Assembly (NCBI GenBank): GCA_934716785.1
Contig: CAKUYM010000010.1
Location: 1-39,083, forward strand
Reading direction: 5' to 3'
Length of the DNA stretch: 39,083 nucleotides
Origin: an uncultured Bacteroides sp.
GTDB lineage: Bacteria; Bacteroidota; Bacteroidia; Bacteroidales; Bacteroidaceae
The notes under the pieces are model-generated. The model did not search any database. It saw nothing but the letters and a program-made list of their open reading frames with translations, and had not been told where the DNA came from. Shown here one piece after another: positions 25,281-34,061 of the stretch (within the stretch, counting starts at the first letter, position 1; each line of letters begins with the position of its first letter). The position numbers were made by a program, and so were the translations under genes.

Positions 25281-25910
25281 TCATGGATTGGGAGTTTGTT
25301 GATATCTTGAAATTTCATATGCAATTGCAGTCGGAAATTCTTCTCTTTGTAAATACTCGATTACAGTTTCCTTATCCATTTGCTCCAGCAATCTTCTTGT
25401 GTTTTCCATTGCCAGTTTTCGTCTGCTGTTCAGGGAGTCCTCCTGTAAATTAAAGATGCGGATGGTTTCTATTGCATCTTTATCTTTTTTATTTGCCGGT
25501 TCGATAACGCCATTTGTTGAAAAAATGAAACGGTCTTTCATATTATCTGTCACAGGATCAAGGATATGCTTGTATTTCCCCGACTGTTTGTCATAATCTC
25601 CCGGTGTGGCGTTTTTATCTTTAAAATCGGCTCCAAATTTGGAATCGTGCACAGCTGCAATCATATTATTCCAATCAAAAGTTTTGTTTGGGGCAATACT
25701 TCTTTTGATGAAATGGTCAATGTGATAGTTGTCGTTAAGTTTTACCTCTGTATAGCCGCATAAGTCATTCTGATCATTCATGCACTGAAGTAGGCAATCT
25801 TCATATATGGACTTCTGCTTTGTATGAATATCCTCCCAATTACAGGAGGAGCTTTTATTCCTGAATTTAGTTAAGGAGGAAGGTTCCTTTGATTTATTTA
25901 TTTTTTTCAT
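25281..25910 (-). CDS. ptuB: HNH endonuclease, Septu PtuB-like
   Basis: A 209-residue HNH nuclease of the retron/Septu-associated family (TIGR02646-like). The core is LCGYTE (50-55), HIDHF (63-67) and FDWNNMIAA (78-86), the order expected for a beta-beta-alpha metal finger. The family usually has CxYC in place of C51-G-Y-T54, so one zinc ligand is apparently replaced by Thr. The gene overlaps the ATPase gene by 17 nt, so the two are coupled. With PtuA it should form the Septu anti-phage complex, in which the ATPase restrains or activates nucleic-acid cleavage. No reverse transcriptase or msr/msd is visible, so this is Septu rather than a type I-A-like retron. Confidence 0.82.
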   Translation of the reverse strand: MKKINKSKEPSSLTKFRNKSSSCNWEDIHTKQKSIYEDCLLQCMNDQNDLCGYTEVKLNDNYHIDHFIKRSIAPNKTFDWNNMIAAVHDSKFGADFKDKNATPGDYDKQSGKYKHILDPVTDNMKDRFIFSTNGVIEPANKKDKDAIETIRIFNLQEDSLNSRRKLAMENTRRLLEQMDKETVIEYLQREEFPTAIAYEISRYQQTPNP

Positions 25911-27144
25911 CGTTTTCTTTTCTTACAGATTCTAATTTTAAGTTCACCATATCCGGATCCAATTTGCCAATTTGCCCGACTAAATCTTCAAAGATTCTCC
26001 GAAAAGTAGTGGTGTCGTTTTCTTCCAAAGCCTTATATGCATTATCTATTTGTTCTTTTACTTTCAAATTTCTTGCCATTGAAATGGAAAAGTAATTGGC
26101 CAATACTTCATTGACTAGTTTTCCATAGGGATTGAATGCTGCATGGCTCAGATTCCCATTGTCCAATAAGAAAATCTGACGGGAAGTAAGGTCTGAGAGC
26201 ACATGAGGTGAATGGCTTGACAGGAAGAATTGACAGTTGGGAAAAATCGTACGTAATTTATTAACAATCTCCATTTGCCATTTAGGGTGTAAATGCAAAT
26301 CAACCTCATCAATTAATACAATACCTTCTCCTTGTAGCGGGCAGTCACTGTTTGGATTTGCCATCGCGAATCTTCGTGCAAGATCACAAACTAAAGCCAG
26401 GTAGCATTTTTCTCCTTGTGACAATTGGTTGAATTCGATGACTTCAGAATCTTTGTGAATTACATACCTTTGAGGGTTGCGACGAACACGAAGATCGCTA
26501 AAATCAGGGAAGAATCTTCTTATGGCTTCTCTGATTGCAGAAAGTTTTTTATCTTGATAGTTTCTGTTGTCACGTATGTGTTCATTTTCATTGTCTTCTT
26601 GTTTTCTATACCATTCAAAAAATGAACGGAACTCAGTATTCCCTTTTAGCGCATTCTCATAAGTATCCCAAATTTCAGGCTCTTTCCCTCCTCTTTTCAG
26701 ATGAGCTGGCGCATTGTTTATTGCTCGGTTTACTGGATAATACATGATTACAGGTATATTTCCGTCGTGAGTTATACAATGATGCATCTCATTGATATAT
26801 TCCATCATATCCTGGAGTTCTGTTTTTCCGTTATTTTCCTTACTTTTGACATAAGATCTGGAACGGTGTAAGATCCATTCACCTGAATTTTTCACTTTAA
26901 TGGAGATTGAACACCCACCTTTCGAATTGTTTTTTATATCTGATTCTGCGATAAGCGTACCGGCCGATTTCGGATTTCTGATTCTGGCCAGAAGCCAAGA
27001 AAGCACAAGCGAAAAAGAATCTAATACACTTGTCTTACCAGCTCCGTTGATACCGACGAAAAGATTCATATGCTCGTCCAATGCAGGTATTTCTAAAGAT
27101 TCTATACCTCTGAAATTTATTATTTTTATTGATTCTATTATCAT
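25894..27144 (-). CDS. ptuA: AAA ATPase, Septu PtuA-like
   Basis: A 416-residue ABC/OLD-like ATPase from the ATG at 27144 (MIIESIKIINFRGIESLEIP), which has an AAAGGA ribosome site. Walker A is GINGAGKT (31-38), the signature is LSQGEK (241-246), Walker B is IVLIDEVDLHLHP (275-287) and the switch is SSHSPH (309-314). All catalytic residues are present. The longer frame to 27252 adds a hydrophobic stretch past the promoter and is rejected. The HNH gene overlaps its 3-prime end. PtuA proteins form oligomers that hold PtuB; nucleotide state is thought to control the nuclease during infection. Confidence 0.88.
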   Translation of the reverse strand: MIIESIKIINFRGIESLEIPALDEHMNLFVGINGAGKTSVLDSFSLVLSWLLARIRNPKSAGTLIAESDIKNNSKGGCSISIKVKNSGEWILHRSRSYVKSKENNGKTELQDMMEYINEMHHCITHDGNIPVIMYYPVNRAINNAPAHLKRGGKEPEIWDTYENALKGNTEFRSFFEWYRKQEDNENEHIRDNRNYQDKKLSAIREAIRRFFPDFSDLRVRRNPQRYVIHKDSEVIEFNQLSQGEKCYLALVCDLARRFAMANPNSDCPLQGEGIVLIDEVDLHLHPKWQMEIVNKLRTIFPNCQFFLSSHSPHVLSDLTSRQIFLLDNGNLSHAAFNPYGKLVNEVLANYFSISMARNLKVKEQIDNAYKALEENDTTTFRRIFEDLVGQIGKLDPDMVNLKLESVRKENDEKNK

Positions 27145-27168
27145 GATAATATCCTTTATGTGTGCATA

Positions 27169-27199
27169 CAAAGTTAGGAATAAAAAGTGAAATATGGAA
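27169..27199 (-). promoter_or_regulatory. Septu promoter
   Basis: Read leftward, -7 TAACTTTG followed by T (27176-27169) matches TAnnTTTG, with a weaker TTTCC about 19-20 bp upstream. The start would fall about 18 nt before the PtuA ATG leader. The 332-bp spacer 27145-27476 holds this and the divergent promoter at 27409. Confidence 0.5.
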
Positions 27200-27408
27200 A
27201 GACTTGATAAAGTTGTTGATAGATAGTCGCTTAAAAAATCTATCGAGTTCAATGGCTGTAAAAGTTATGTTATAGTTTAGTCTTTGTTATACTACCTATT
27301 TTTGGTCATTCCCGGATATGAATGAATCACTCATCAATCTTCAGATAAAATGTAATGAGGTTTCTAAAGCAATCAATGAACATTTGTATTGAATTAGAAA
27401 AATAAGAC

Positions 27409-27439
27409 ATTGAAATTTTGCTAATGTTGTGTACTTTTC
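27409..27439 (+). promoter_or_regulatory. Promoter of the exported-protein cluster
   Basis: -33 ATTG (27409-27412), a 19-bp spacer and -7 TACTTTTC (27432-27439; one mismatch to TAnnTTTG) precede the lipoprotein ATG at 27477 by 37 nt. Confidence 0.45.
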
Positions 27440-27476
27440 TTATTTTTACACACGTTAATCTGAAATCTGATACTTT

Positions 27477-29288
27477 ATGCGAAAAAAAGGTTTTATAATT
27501 TCATTATTGTGCCTGGTTGTTATGGGCTGTACTTCTAATTCTTACGAATTGGAGGCTTGGCGTGTAGCCAAGAAATCAAATGGCAATGCCAAAGAGCTTA
27601 TTTCTTTTTTGACTTATTACCAGGACTTGGGAGATAATGCAAAATATGCGGCTGCATGTTTTTTAGTCAGTAATATGCCAAACAAACATGGAATTTCTTC
27701 CGACAACTTAAAAATTTATGACACTGATATAATAAAATCGGATTCTTTAATAAAATGTTTGGATTATTCATTTGCTTTACTTAGCAATTCACCTTTTCTA
27801 AAATTGTATGATCGAGATATATTCTTTGAATATATTTTACCATATAGAATATCAAATGAACCTTTGGAATATGGATGGAAATGGAATTTTAAGAATGTTT
27901 TAAAAATATCTTCAGATGACATTATAACGGCAGCGGAAGAAATAAATGCTCAAATTAAGTTAGACATGTCACCTGATAGTTATGGTGATCCTCCCCAATC
28001 CTATTCTTCATTGATGAGAAATGGATATGGAAAGTGCGATGATCGAACAATGCTTGTTGCAATGGCTTTAAGATCTATGGGGATTCCATCCGCTTATGAA
28101 TTTATTCCTTGTTGGGGAAGTAGTAATAACGGTCACTCATTTGTGTCTGTTGTGATGCCGGATGGTTCAATATACCCATTGCAAAACACGGATAAGATGA
28201 CACAGGATGGATACTTATCACGGAAGGCGCCTAAAATTTATCGTAAGATGTATTCTGAACAAACGCTTAATATTGTTTCTGATGATAGTCCAGAACTTTT
28301 TACCAATATGGATCTGTTAGATGTAACTTCTCTTCATCGAATAGGATATACCGATGTAGATTTGTCTAATGCAATCAAAGATGAGAAGCCGAATTATTAC
28401 TTATCTGTTTTTTCTCCAAATGAATGGCAACCGGTTGCTGTCTCTGATACCAAATTATTCAAATACGTTGGGACTGGAACCCGCTTTAACGAAGTAGAGA
28501 GACCTGAAGCAAAGGACTTAGGAGAAGGTATTCTGTATCTTCCTACTTTCTGGTATAATAATAAGAGTTTGCCGGCAGGAAATCCAATAGTTGTAACTCC
28601 GAAAGGCATTCATGAGATTATCTGTGATACATCTTATCTGACAAAGGTGGAATTGGTTCGCAAATTTCCGCTAAATTACCGCATTATTAATTTTGCAGGA
28701 TTGATGCTTGGTGGTGTTTTTGAAGGAGCAAACCGACCAGATTTTGCCGATGCAGAAATCGTGTATAATATTTCATCTGCGCCTGCATCCAAAATGCAGT
28801 ATGTTAAGCCGGAGTCAGATAAACGTTATCGCTATCTTCGCTATAGACGTCTTAAGGGGACTTTTAGTATAGCAGAGATTGCAGCAAAGGACGAATATGG
28901 AGAACTGATTCCATTTAAGCCTTTGTTATGCGAGGCGTTACGGGATGAAGAAGATGTAAGATTCATCTATGATGGAGATCCTCTCTCATATTATCAAATG
29001 GGAGCTGGCTTTGATCTTTGGGTCGGTATGGATTTCGGTCGCCCAGTGAAAATTGCTAGACTTGGATTTGCCCCACGGAATGATGACAATGCTGTAAATA
29101 GTACTGATGTTTATGAACTATATTATTGGGATAATAATTGGAAAAGTTTAGGTATCAAAAAGGCTGTTGCAGATACTCTTTTCTATGATAATGTCCCTTC
29201 CGGTGCTTTATTGTGGCTTCGGGATTTGACAAGAGGCAAAGAGGAACGCCCCTTCACTTATGAAAAATCCAAGCAGGTTTGGTGGTAA
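27477..29288 (+). CDS. Transglutaminase-like lipoprotein with discoidin-like C-terminus
   Basis: A 603-residue exported lipoprotein. The signal peptide ends at the lipobox VVMGC (Cys 18). Residues about 150-235 form a transglutaminase-like core: Cys 187 in YGKCDDRTMLVAMALRSMG, His 220 in NNGHSFVSVV and Asp 229 in MPDG give the Cys-His-Asp triad. The C-terminal 100 residues (FDLWVGMDFGRPVKIARLGF, then YELYYWDNNWKSLG) resemble a carbohydrate-binding F5/8 (discoidin) sandwich. It probably acts on peptides or sugars at the cell surface. It heads a rightward run of five exported or membrane proteins. Confidence 0.83.
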   Translation: MRKKGFIISLLCLVVMGCTSNSYELEAWRVAKKSNGNAKELISFLTYYQDLGDNAKYAAACFLVSNMPNKHGISSDNLKIYDTDIIKSDSLIKCLDYSFALLSNSPFLKLYDRDIFFEYILPYRISNEPLEYGWKWNFKNVLKISSDDIITAAEEINAQIKLDMSPDSYGDPPQSYSSLMRNGYGKCDDRTMLVAMALRSMGIPSAYEFIPCWGSSNNGHSFVSVVMPDGSIYPLQNTDKMTQDGYLSRKAPKIYRKMYSEQTLNIVSDDSPELFTNMDLLDVTSLHRIGYTDVDLSNAIKDEKPNYYLSVFSPNEWQPVAVSDTKLFKYVGTGTRFNEVERPEAKDLGEGILYLPTFWYNNKSLPAGNPIVVTPKGIHEIICDTSYLTKVELVRKFPLNYRIINFAGLMLGGVFEGANRPDFADAEIVYNISSAPASKMQYVKPESDKRYRYLRYRRLKGTFSIAEIAAKDEYGELIPFKPLLCEALRDEEDVRFIYDGDPLSYYQMGAGFDLWVGMDFGRPVKIARLGFAPRNDDNAVNSTDVYELYYWDNNWKSLGIKKAVADTLFYDNVPSGALLWLRDLTRGKEERPFTYEKSKQVWW

Positions 29289-29319
29289 ATTTTTGTTTCA
29301 ACTTTAAATTATAACGTCT

Positions 29320-30366
29320 ATGAGAAAGTTTTCTTTATTTTTTGTTCTTCTCTTAATAGGAGTTTATTGTATGGCCCAGCCAAAGGTTTCTGTGTCAAGC
29401 AGAGTTGATTATGTAATGAAGACGTATAAAATAAGCAAGCAAAGGGCTGAAGCTTACGAAAGTATTAGGGATCGGTTGTTGGTAGAGAATGAGAAGCTTA
29501 AGAAGCAGAAGATGACATCAAAAGAATTCCAATCTGCGCAAAAACGTCTTTATAAAAAATATGGAGATGAAATTAGTATGGCTTTTTATGACGGGAAATA
29601 CCGTAAATGGAGTTCTTGTACTCAACACTTGGAATGCTATCACATGCTAAGCGAGAATTGGTTGGTTTCGTATGAAAAGATGCGTTCTTTACGAAAAATA
29701 GAGGTAGAGCACGAAAAGAAACGTGAACAGATTTGGGCGGGAAGCAAAGACGAGGCTGAAAAGAATAAATTGAATGAAGAGTTGCGTGGTGAAACAGAAA
29801 ACGCTGTTCGGAATTTGTTAGGAGCGGCAGGGGAATGGTATATTGAATATAAAAGGCTTTATTTGGCTACTTTAAAAAACATGGATGTATACAAGTCCTC
29901 ATTTCAAGATGCTCATGCTGTAGCAGCGATAGAAAACGAATTTCGGTGTAAGAGAAAAAATGTACTTAAGGAACAGAAATCAAATATGGAGAAAGAATTT
30001 GATTTTATGAAGCTGGAAGATGAGAAACATGCCAGTATTGTTTCTGCAGTTCCTTCTGACATGTCCGCCCGTTGGAAAAAAATAAATTCCGCTTTGCTTG
30101 ATTATAATTTGAACAGTAAATATGGCTTAACGCAATCTCAGGTTGTGCTGTTCAAGAAGGCTTACAGCAAGTATGTTATTGAAGAGTATAAAATATTGAA
30201 TGCAAAAAAAATAGCAAAAGCAGACAAGTATGCCCAGCTAAGTACATTGAGTAAAAAATTCTGTAATTCGGTAGCTGTATTATTTCAAGCAGAACAGTAT
30301 AAGAAATGGCAAGGCTGGTGGCAATATAGTTTTGATAGAAAAATGGAGATGAAGGGACTTAAATAA
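29320..30366 (+). CDS. Secreted coiled-coil protein
   Basis: A 348-residue protein with a signal peptide (MRKFSLFFVLLLIGVYCMAQ, cut after about Ala 19). The rest is Lys/Glu-rich and helical, with long heptad-like runs (for example KMRSLRKIEVEHEKKREQIW). The Cys 18 inside VYCMAQ is not a good lipobox, so it is more likely periplasmic than lipidated. No domain was recognised. It starts 31 bp after the transglutaminase gene and ends 6 bp before the metallopeptidase-like gene. Confidence 0.75.
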   Translation: MRKFSLFFVLLLIGVYCMAQPKVSVSSRVDYVMKTYKISKQRAEAYESIRDRLLVENEKLKKQKMTSKEFQSAQKRLYKKYGDEISMAFYDGKYRKWSSCTQHLECYHMLSENWLVSYEKMRSLRKIEVEHEKKREQIWAGSKDEAEKNKLNEELRGETENAVRNLLGAAGEWYIEYKRLYLATLKNMDVYKSSFQDAHAVAAIENEFRCKRKNVLKEQKSNMEKEFDFMKLEDEKHASIVSAVPSDMSARWKKINSALLDYNLNSKYGLTQSQVVLFKKAYSKYVIEEYKILNAKKIAKADKYAQLSTLSKKFCNSVAVLFQAEQYKKWQGWWQYSFDRKMEMKGLK

Positions 30367-30372
30367 TTTTAT

Positions 30373-31857
30373 ATGAAAAGATTATATAGTTTATATATTT
30401 GCATTATTTTATCTGTAATATGCGGTTTTTGGTCTTGTAAAGATGAGGAGGCATTCTTCTCTGCAGGACAAAACATATCAGAGGTTTTCTCCTTGGATGA
30501 AGCGCAAAGTTTCTTTATGGAGAAGTCGGAAAGTCAACCTGTTTATGATAAGGGGGATAAAACTCAATTTCTTTCTCCCGGTGACATAGTTCCTTTGTGG
30601 GAATCTGCTGTTCCTTCCATGAGAAAAACTTTAGCATGCTATGATGTACCTTTCAATGGCTCCTACTATTATCGAGCCATTTATTCAGAATCTCGTACAG
30701 GAGCCATGATTGCGGATAGGGTGAAAGTGCACCAAAGGCTGATCGTTATAAAAGATATCCAAAGAGGAAAAATGTCTCAATATATTCTATCTTTAATCCC
30801 TAGTAAAATATGTGAGTCGCAAAGTGGAGGGGATATCCTTCATCGATTTGTCACTTGTGGAAATAAGACTGGTTTCACGGGTACAGCCATATATTCCTGT
30901 CTTTATACATCTCGGATAGCCCGGGTTGATACCTATGTAAATGGAGAGAGGGTAAAAGGTGTATTCTTATTGGATACGGAAAACTTGTCTGAGTATCGTA
31001 AAAGAATAGATGAAATGAATGAGCTGCTTTCCGTATTCTCTTTGCAGAAGAGGCAAAAATTGTCAACGCGCAGTGAGTATGACATTGATGGTGGGTGGTT
31101 GGATGAGGTCGTTATAACTCCTGAAGAACCATGGGATGGAACCGGGGCAGATGGCATGACAAATGAAGAATGGTTGGAAAGCACTCGACCTGATGGGGAT
31201 GTGGACCCACAGCCAGGAGGAGATTCTGGCTCCTCTGAGGATGATTATAATAGTTCACCGGATAAAGACCCCGATGAATCATGTCAACCTACTCTTTTAG
31301 GGTTCAATGCAAATGAACGAAGTATGGTTGAGAACGCTGTGAATAAGTTACTTAGTTTACTAGGAAATTCTTTCATGAAAGGAATTAATTTTATAAAGAG
31401 AGGGCAGGCTGGAGGATATGCAGCAGTAGAAAGCCAGAGTGAGATTTTAGTATTTGAAAGATTCTTTTCAAAATTGACGGCAAAGGATCAGCCAGCTGTA
31501 CTATACCATGAAATCTATCATTTAAGAAATAACCATTATAATGTAAGTAAAGAAAAAATCGAAATACCCAACGGAGTACTGATTGAACCGCCTAGTGAAT
31601 TGAAGCAAAAAATATTGGATGATTTGAAGGAAGATTTACCTTCATGTGATCAAAACACAATTTACGGGTATTATATGGCTGAACTTCAGGTGTATTGGGT
31701 GCGTTATCCTGAATTCTACGAGAATGAATTAAATACGTATGATGCGGAAAAAAAAGAATTTCCAGATTCAACAATTTCTGAAAAGTATAAATCAGACAGA
31801 GATTATGCAATATGGAATTACCAAAGAAACTTAGAATTATCACAAAAATATAAATAA
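30373..31857 (+). CDS. Lipoprotein with HExxH motif, putative zinc metallopeptidase
   Basis: A 494-residue protein with a lipobox near GFWSC (Cys 22). The first 230 residues are unassigned; a Pro/Asp/Gly-rich linker (about 250-305, TRPDGDVDPQPGGDSGSSED) separates them from the C-terminal domain. There VLYHEIYHLRNNH (376-388) holds H379-E380-x-x-H383, a classical zinc-binding motif, with another His at 388 that could be the third ligand. The pattern fits a surface or periplasmic peptidase, possibly acting on the secreted neighbours. It could also be an inactive relative; the third ligand is not certain. Confidence 0.72.
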   Translation: MKRLYSLYICIILSVICGFWSCKDEEAFFSAGQNISEVFSLDEAQSFFMEKSESQPVYDKGDKTQFLSPGDIVPLWESAVPSMRKTLACYDVPFNGSYYYRAIYSESRTGAMIADRVKVHQRLIVIKDIQRGKMSQYILSLIPSKICESQSGGDILHRFVTCGNKTGFTGTAIYSCLYTSRIARVDTYVNGERVKGVFLLDTENLSEYRKRIDEMNELLSVFSLQKRQKLSTRSEYDIDGGWLDEVVITPEEPWDGTGADGMTNEEWLESTRPDGDVDPQPGGDSGSSEDDYNSSPDKDPDESCQPTLLGFNANERSMVENAVNKLLSLLGNSFMKGINFIKRGQAGGYAAVESQSEILVFERFFSKLTAKDQPAVLYHEIYHLRNNHYNVSKEKIEIPNGVLIEPPSELKQKILDDLKEDLPSCDQNTIYGYYMAELQVYWVRYPEFYENELNTYDAEKKEFPDSTISEKYKSDRDYAIWNYQRNLELSQKYK

Positions 31858-32297
31858 TGATTATGAAAACTCTATTTTTTGCAATTTTCACTTTAGTTTT
31901 AAGCTTATCACTTCATGCTCAAGCTTATGAAACAGAGATAACGATCAATAAGGATAATTCTGTAGTCAGTTATAAAGTGAAAAATAATACAGAATTTGAT
32001 ATGGTATTGATGAAAGGATATTCTATAAATTCTGAGACAATGAAGAGCTATTGCAAGGTCTTTTATCAGAATATGGATAATGCGAATGATGTTGATTGTG
32101 CATATTTGGAGGTAGCTCCTTATAAAAAGATTGCACTTGGTATTAAACCCAAAGAATCGTATGTACAGAATTTTTACTTATCTTCCTTAAAAGGGAAAAA
32201 AATAATTAAGGTGGAAGGTCATTTCTTAATAGTTTATCAAGAAACCGCTGGCGTACATAAAACGGAAAAGATTGTAAAAACGATCAAAATACAGTAG
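31857..32297 (+). CDS. Small secreted protein
   Basis: A 146-residue exported protein. MKTLFFAIFTLVLSLSLHAQ is the signal peptide, and ATG 31863 is more likely than the overlapping 31857. The mature part has mixed strand character, with repeated Tyr/Lys (YLEVAPYKKIALGI) and no cysteine pair pattern. Its upstream ATG overlaps the stop of the metallopeptidase gene, so translation is coupled. I do not recognise a family. Confidence 0.7.
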   Translation: MIMKTLFFAIFTLVLSLSLHAQAYETEITINKDNSVVSYKVKNNTEFDMVLMKGYSINSETMKSYCKVFYQNMDNANDVDCAYLEVAPYKKIALGIKPKESYVQNFYLSSLKGKKIIKVEGHFLIVYQETAGVHKTEKIVKTIKIQ

Positions 32298-32327
32298 TCC
32301 TTCATAAAATGAGTAGTATATAGATTC

Positions 32328-33842
32328 ATGCTTGTAGTCTGTATTCACGATATTATTTGGGGCATATTTGTAATTTGGATACTCTTCCACAGATATGTCC
32401 CGGTTGATATTTCTTCTTTGTGGCAATATGCAATAATGGGGCTGATCTTTTATTTCGTACGATTACTTCCCTTAATTATACGGCAAAGGATGGTTTTAAT
32501 TATTCTTTGCTGGGGAATATGCGAGGCTTTATTGTGTTTATTGCAACATGGATTGTGGATACAGAGCAATCATTCATTTTTTGATGTTACGGGATCGTTC
32601 AACAACCCTGGTCCACTAGGTGGATTCTTGGGAATTTTATGTGCCGGTGTGATTGATTATATTTGGCGGCGAAAAGATAGGAACACAGGGTTGGTCTTGG
32701 GAAGTCTGGTTGCATTATTGTTTTATGGTATATTGACTTCTGAATCTCGTGCTGGGTTATTGTCGGCACTAACCGGAATTATAGTCTGTTTATTTTATCA
32801 AATAGTATTGATGAACAGAAATGGTCATAAAAAACGGACAGTGATTACATGTCTTGTTTTTCTCTTTGTGGCATGTATTGGGTCCCTGTTCCTTTATAAA
32901 CTTAAACCACTTTCGGCTGATGGTCGTCTGTTTGTTTGGTTTAACTCTCTTCATCTCATGGCGGAACATCCAATTGTCGGATGGGGGAGTGGAGGTTGGA
33001 CCGGAAACTATATGCTTTACCAAGCTGATTATTTTGCTGCCCATCCCAATTCTCAGTTTGTCATGGTAGCGGACAATGTCTCATGTCCATATAATGAATT
33101 GCTTCACATTGCTGTTGATTATGGCCTGATAGGACTATTTTTGTTTATGTGGGCTGTTATCGAGATCTTGAGGAAACGCCAATCTGATTGTTTTTTGGAA
33201 AGTGTAAAAGTTTCCCTATTGGCTTTTTTAGTCTTTTCTCTATTTTCTTATCCATTTGATGTTACTCATTTGTTAGTGTTGTGGGCAATTCTGATGGGAC
33301 TATTGGAAAGCAGGTCTGTTATTCAAATTCCGTTATCAAAATTACGCTGCCGCATACTGTCTATAATTCCGGTAATAATGTTATCAATAATCTCAGCGTT
33401 TCTTTATGAACTACATCAAAGATCTTTATGCGATTTCAAACTTTATCCATATTTTCAATATAATCCTGATATTATGTATTTGCATGTACAGAAAGAATAT
33501 TTGGATGAGGAATTCATGCATAGGAGCAAGATACTCGAAAGAACTGCATTCCTTTTTCCGAGTTCTGACACTTATTGTTGGTTAGGGGATGACTGGATGA
33601 AGAAAGGAAATAGTCGGAAAGCCGAATATTACTTTCATAAGGCAGCAGATATGGTTCCTGTAAGGATAGAACCGTGTTATAAGTTGTTCAAACTGCATTT
33701 GTCTGAGGGAGACTCTGTAGCTGCGGTTTGTATAGGAAAGGACGTTTTAAAGAAGAAAATAAAAGTGGGAAACACAAGGAGTTTGAGAATGCGTGGAGAA
33801 ATTAATCGTTTTTTGCAGAAGATTCCTCAAAGCGGACAATAA
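32328..33842 (+). CDS. O-antigen-ligase-like (Wzy/WaaL family) membrane protein with C-terminal TPR
   Basis: A 504-residue protein with about 10-12 membrane helices. It carries the family loop SESRAGLLSALTG, the periplasmic loop GWGSGGWTGNYM, and PYNELLHIAVDYGLIG. The last 150 residues are soluble and resemble TPR units (WLGDDWMKKGNSRKAEYYF). Such proteins join a sugar polymer to lipid A or to protein. No glycosyltransferases or lipid-A genes are near, so here it might modify or display the exported proteins upstream. It is the last gene of that run; the link is inferred. Confidence 0.82.
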   Translation: MLVVCIHDIIWGIFVIWILFHRYVPVDISSLWQYAIMGLIFYFVRLLPLIIRQRMVLIILCWGICEALLCLLQHGLWIQSNHSFFDVTGSFNNPGPLGGFLGILCAGVIDYIWRRKDRNTGLVLGSLVALLFYGILTSESRAGLLSALTGIIVCLFYQIVLMNRNGHKKRTVITCLVFLFVACIGSLFLYKLKPLSADGRLFVWFNSLHLMAEHPIVGWGSGGWTGNYMLYQADYFAAHPNSQFVMVADNVSCPYNELLHIAVDYGLIGLFLFMWAVIEILRKRQSDCFLESVKVSLLAFLVFSLFSYPFDVTHLLVLWAILMGLLESRSVIQIPLSKLRCRILSIIPVIMLSIISAFLYELHQRSLCDFKLYPYFQYNPDIMYLHVQKEYLDEEFMHRSKILERTAFLFPSSDTYCWLGDDWMKKGNSRKAEYYFHKAADMVPVRIEPCYKLFKLHLSEGDSVAAVCIGKDVLKKKIKVGNTRSLRMRGEINRFLQKIPQSGQ

Positions 33843-33874
33843 ACTTATTTGAATATTGCTGGATTTTGCGAGAA

Positions 33875-33886
33875 CTTTCGGAAAAA
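33875..33886 (-). repeat. 12-bp core, inverted copy
   Basis: ACTTTCGGAAAA is the exact reverse complement of TTTTCCGAAAGT. With the direct copy at 34017-34028 it brackets a 130-bp segment containing a promoter facing the nuclease gene. Confidence 0.6.
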
Positions 33887-33959
33887 TCTGGGAATATCCG
33901 TTATTTCGTGCAACATTAAAATCATTTATGAACCAGGCAGGTTCGGGGACGGAAGAATA

Positions 33960-33990
33960 TTGCAGATTTTGAGAGTATTTATTATTTTTG
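33960..33990 (+). promoter_or_regulatory. Promoter of the PD-(D/E)XK nuclease gene
   Basis: -33 TTG (33960-33962), a 20-bp spacer and -7 TATTTTTG followed by C (33983-33990) match the Bacteroides consensus. The start would fall near 33997, so the 24-bp box at 34008 lies in the leader of the transcript. The segment sits between inverted 12-bp copies and might be invertible. Confidence 0.5.
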
Positions 33991-34007
33991 CCACTCGAGA
34001 AAGTAAA

Positions 34008-34031
34008 CCTATAATCTTTTCCGAAAGTATT
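34008..34031 (+). repeat. 24-bp recurring box, copy B
   Basis: Identical over 24 bp to the copy at 25103. It ends 30 nt before the nuclease ATG (34062), close to the position of copy C relative to its gene. Confidence 0.85.
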
Positions 34032-34061
34032 ATTGCAGTACAACATAATATTTGCATTGCG

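Noticed and set aside
25281..27144. Retron of the ATPase-HNH type
   Set aside because: No reverse transcriptase or msr/msd-like structured RNA was found next to the pair.
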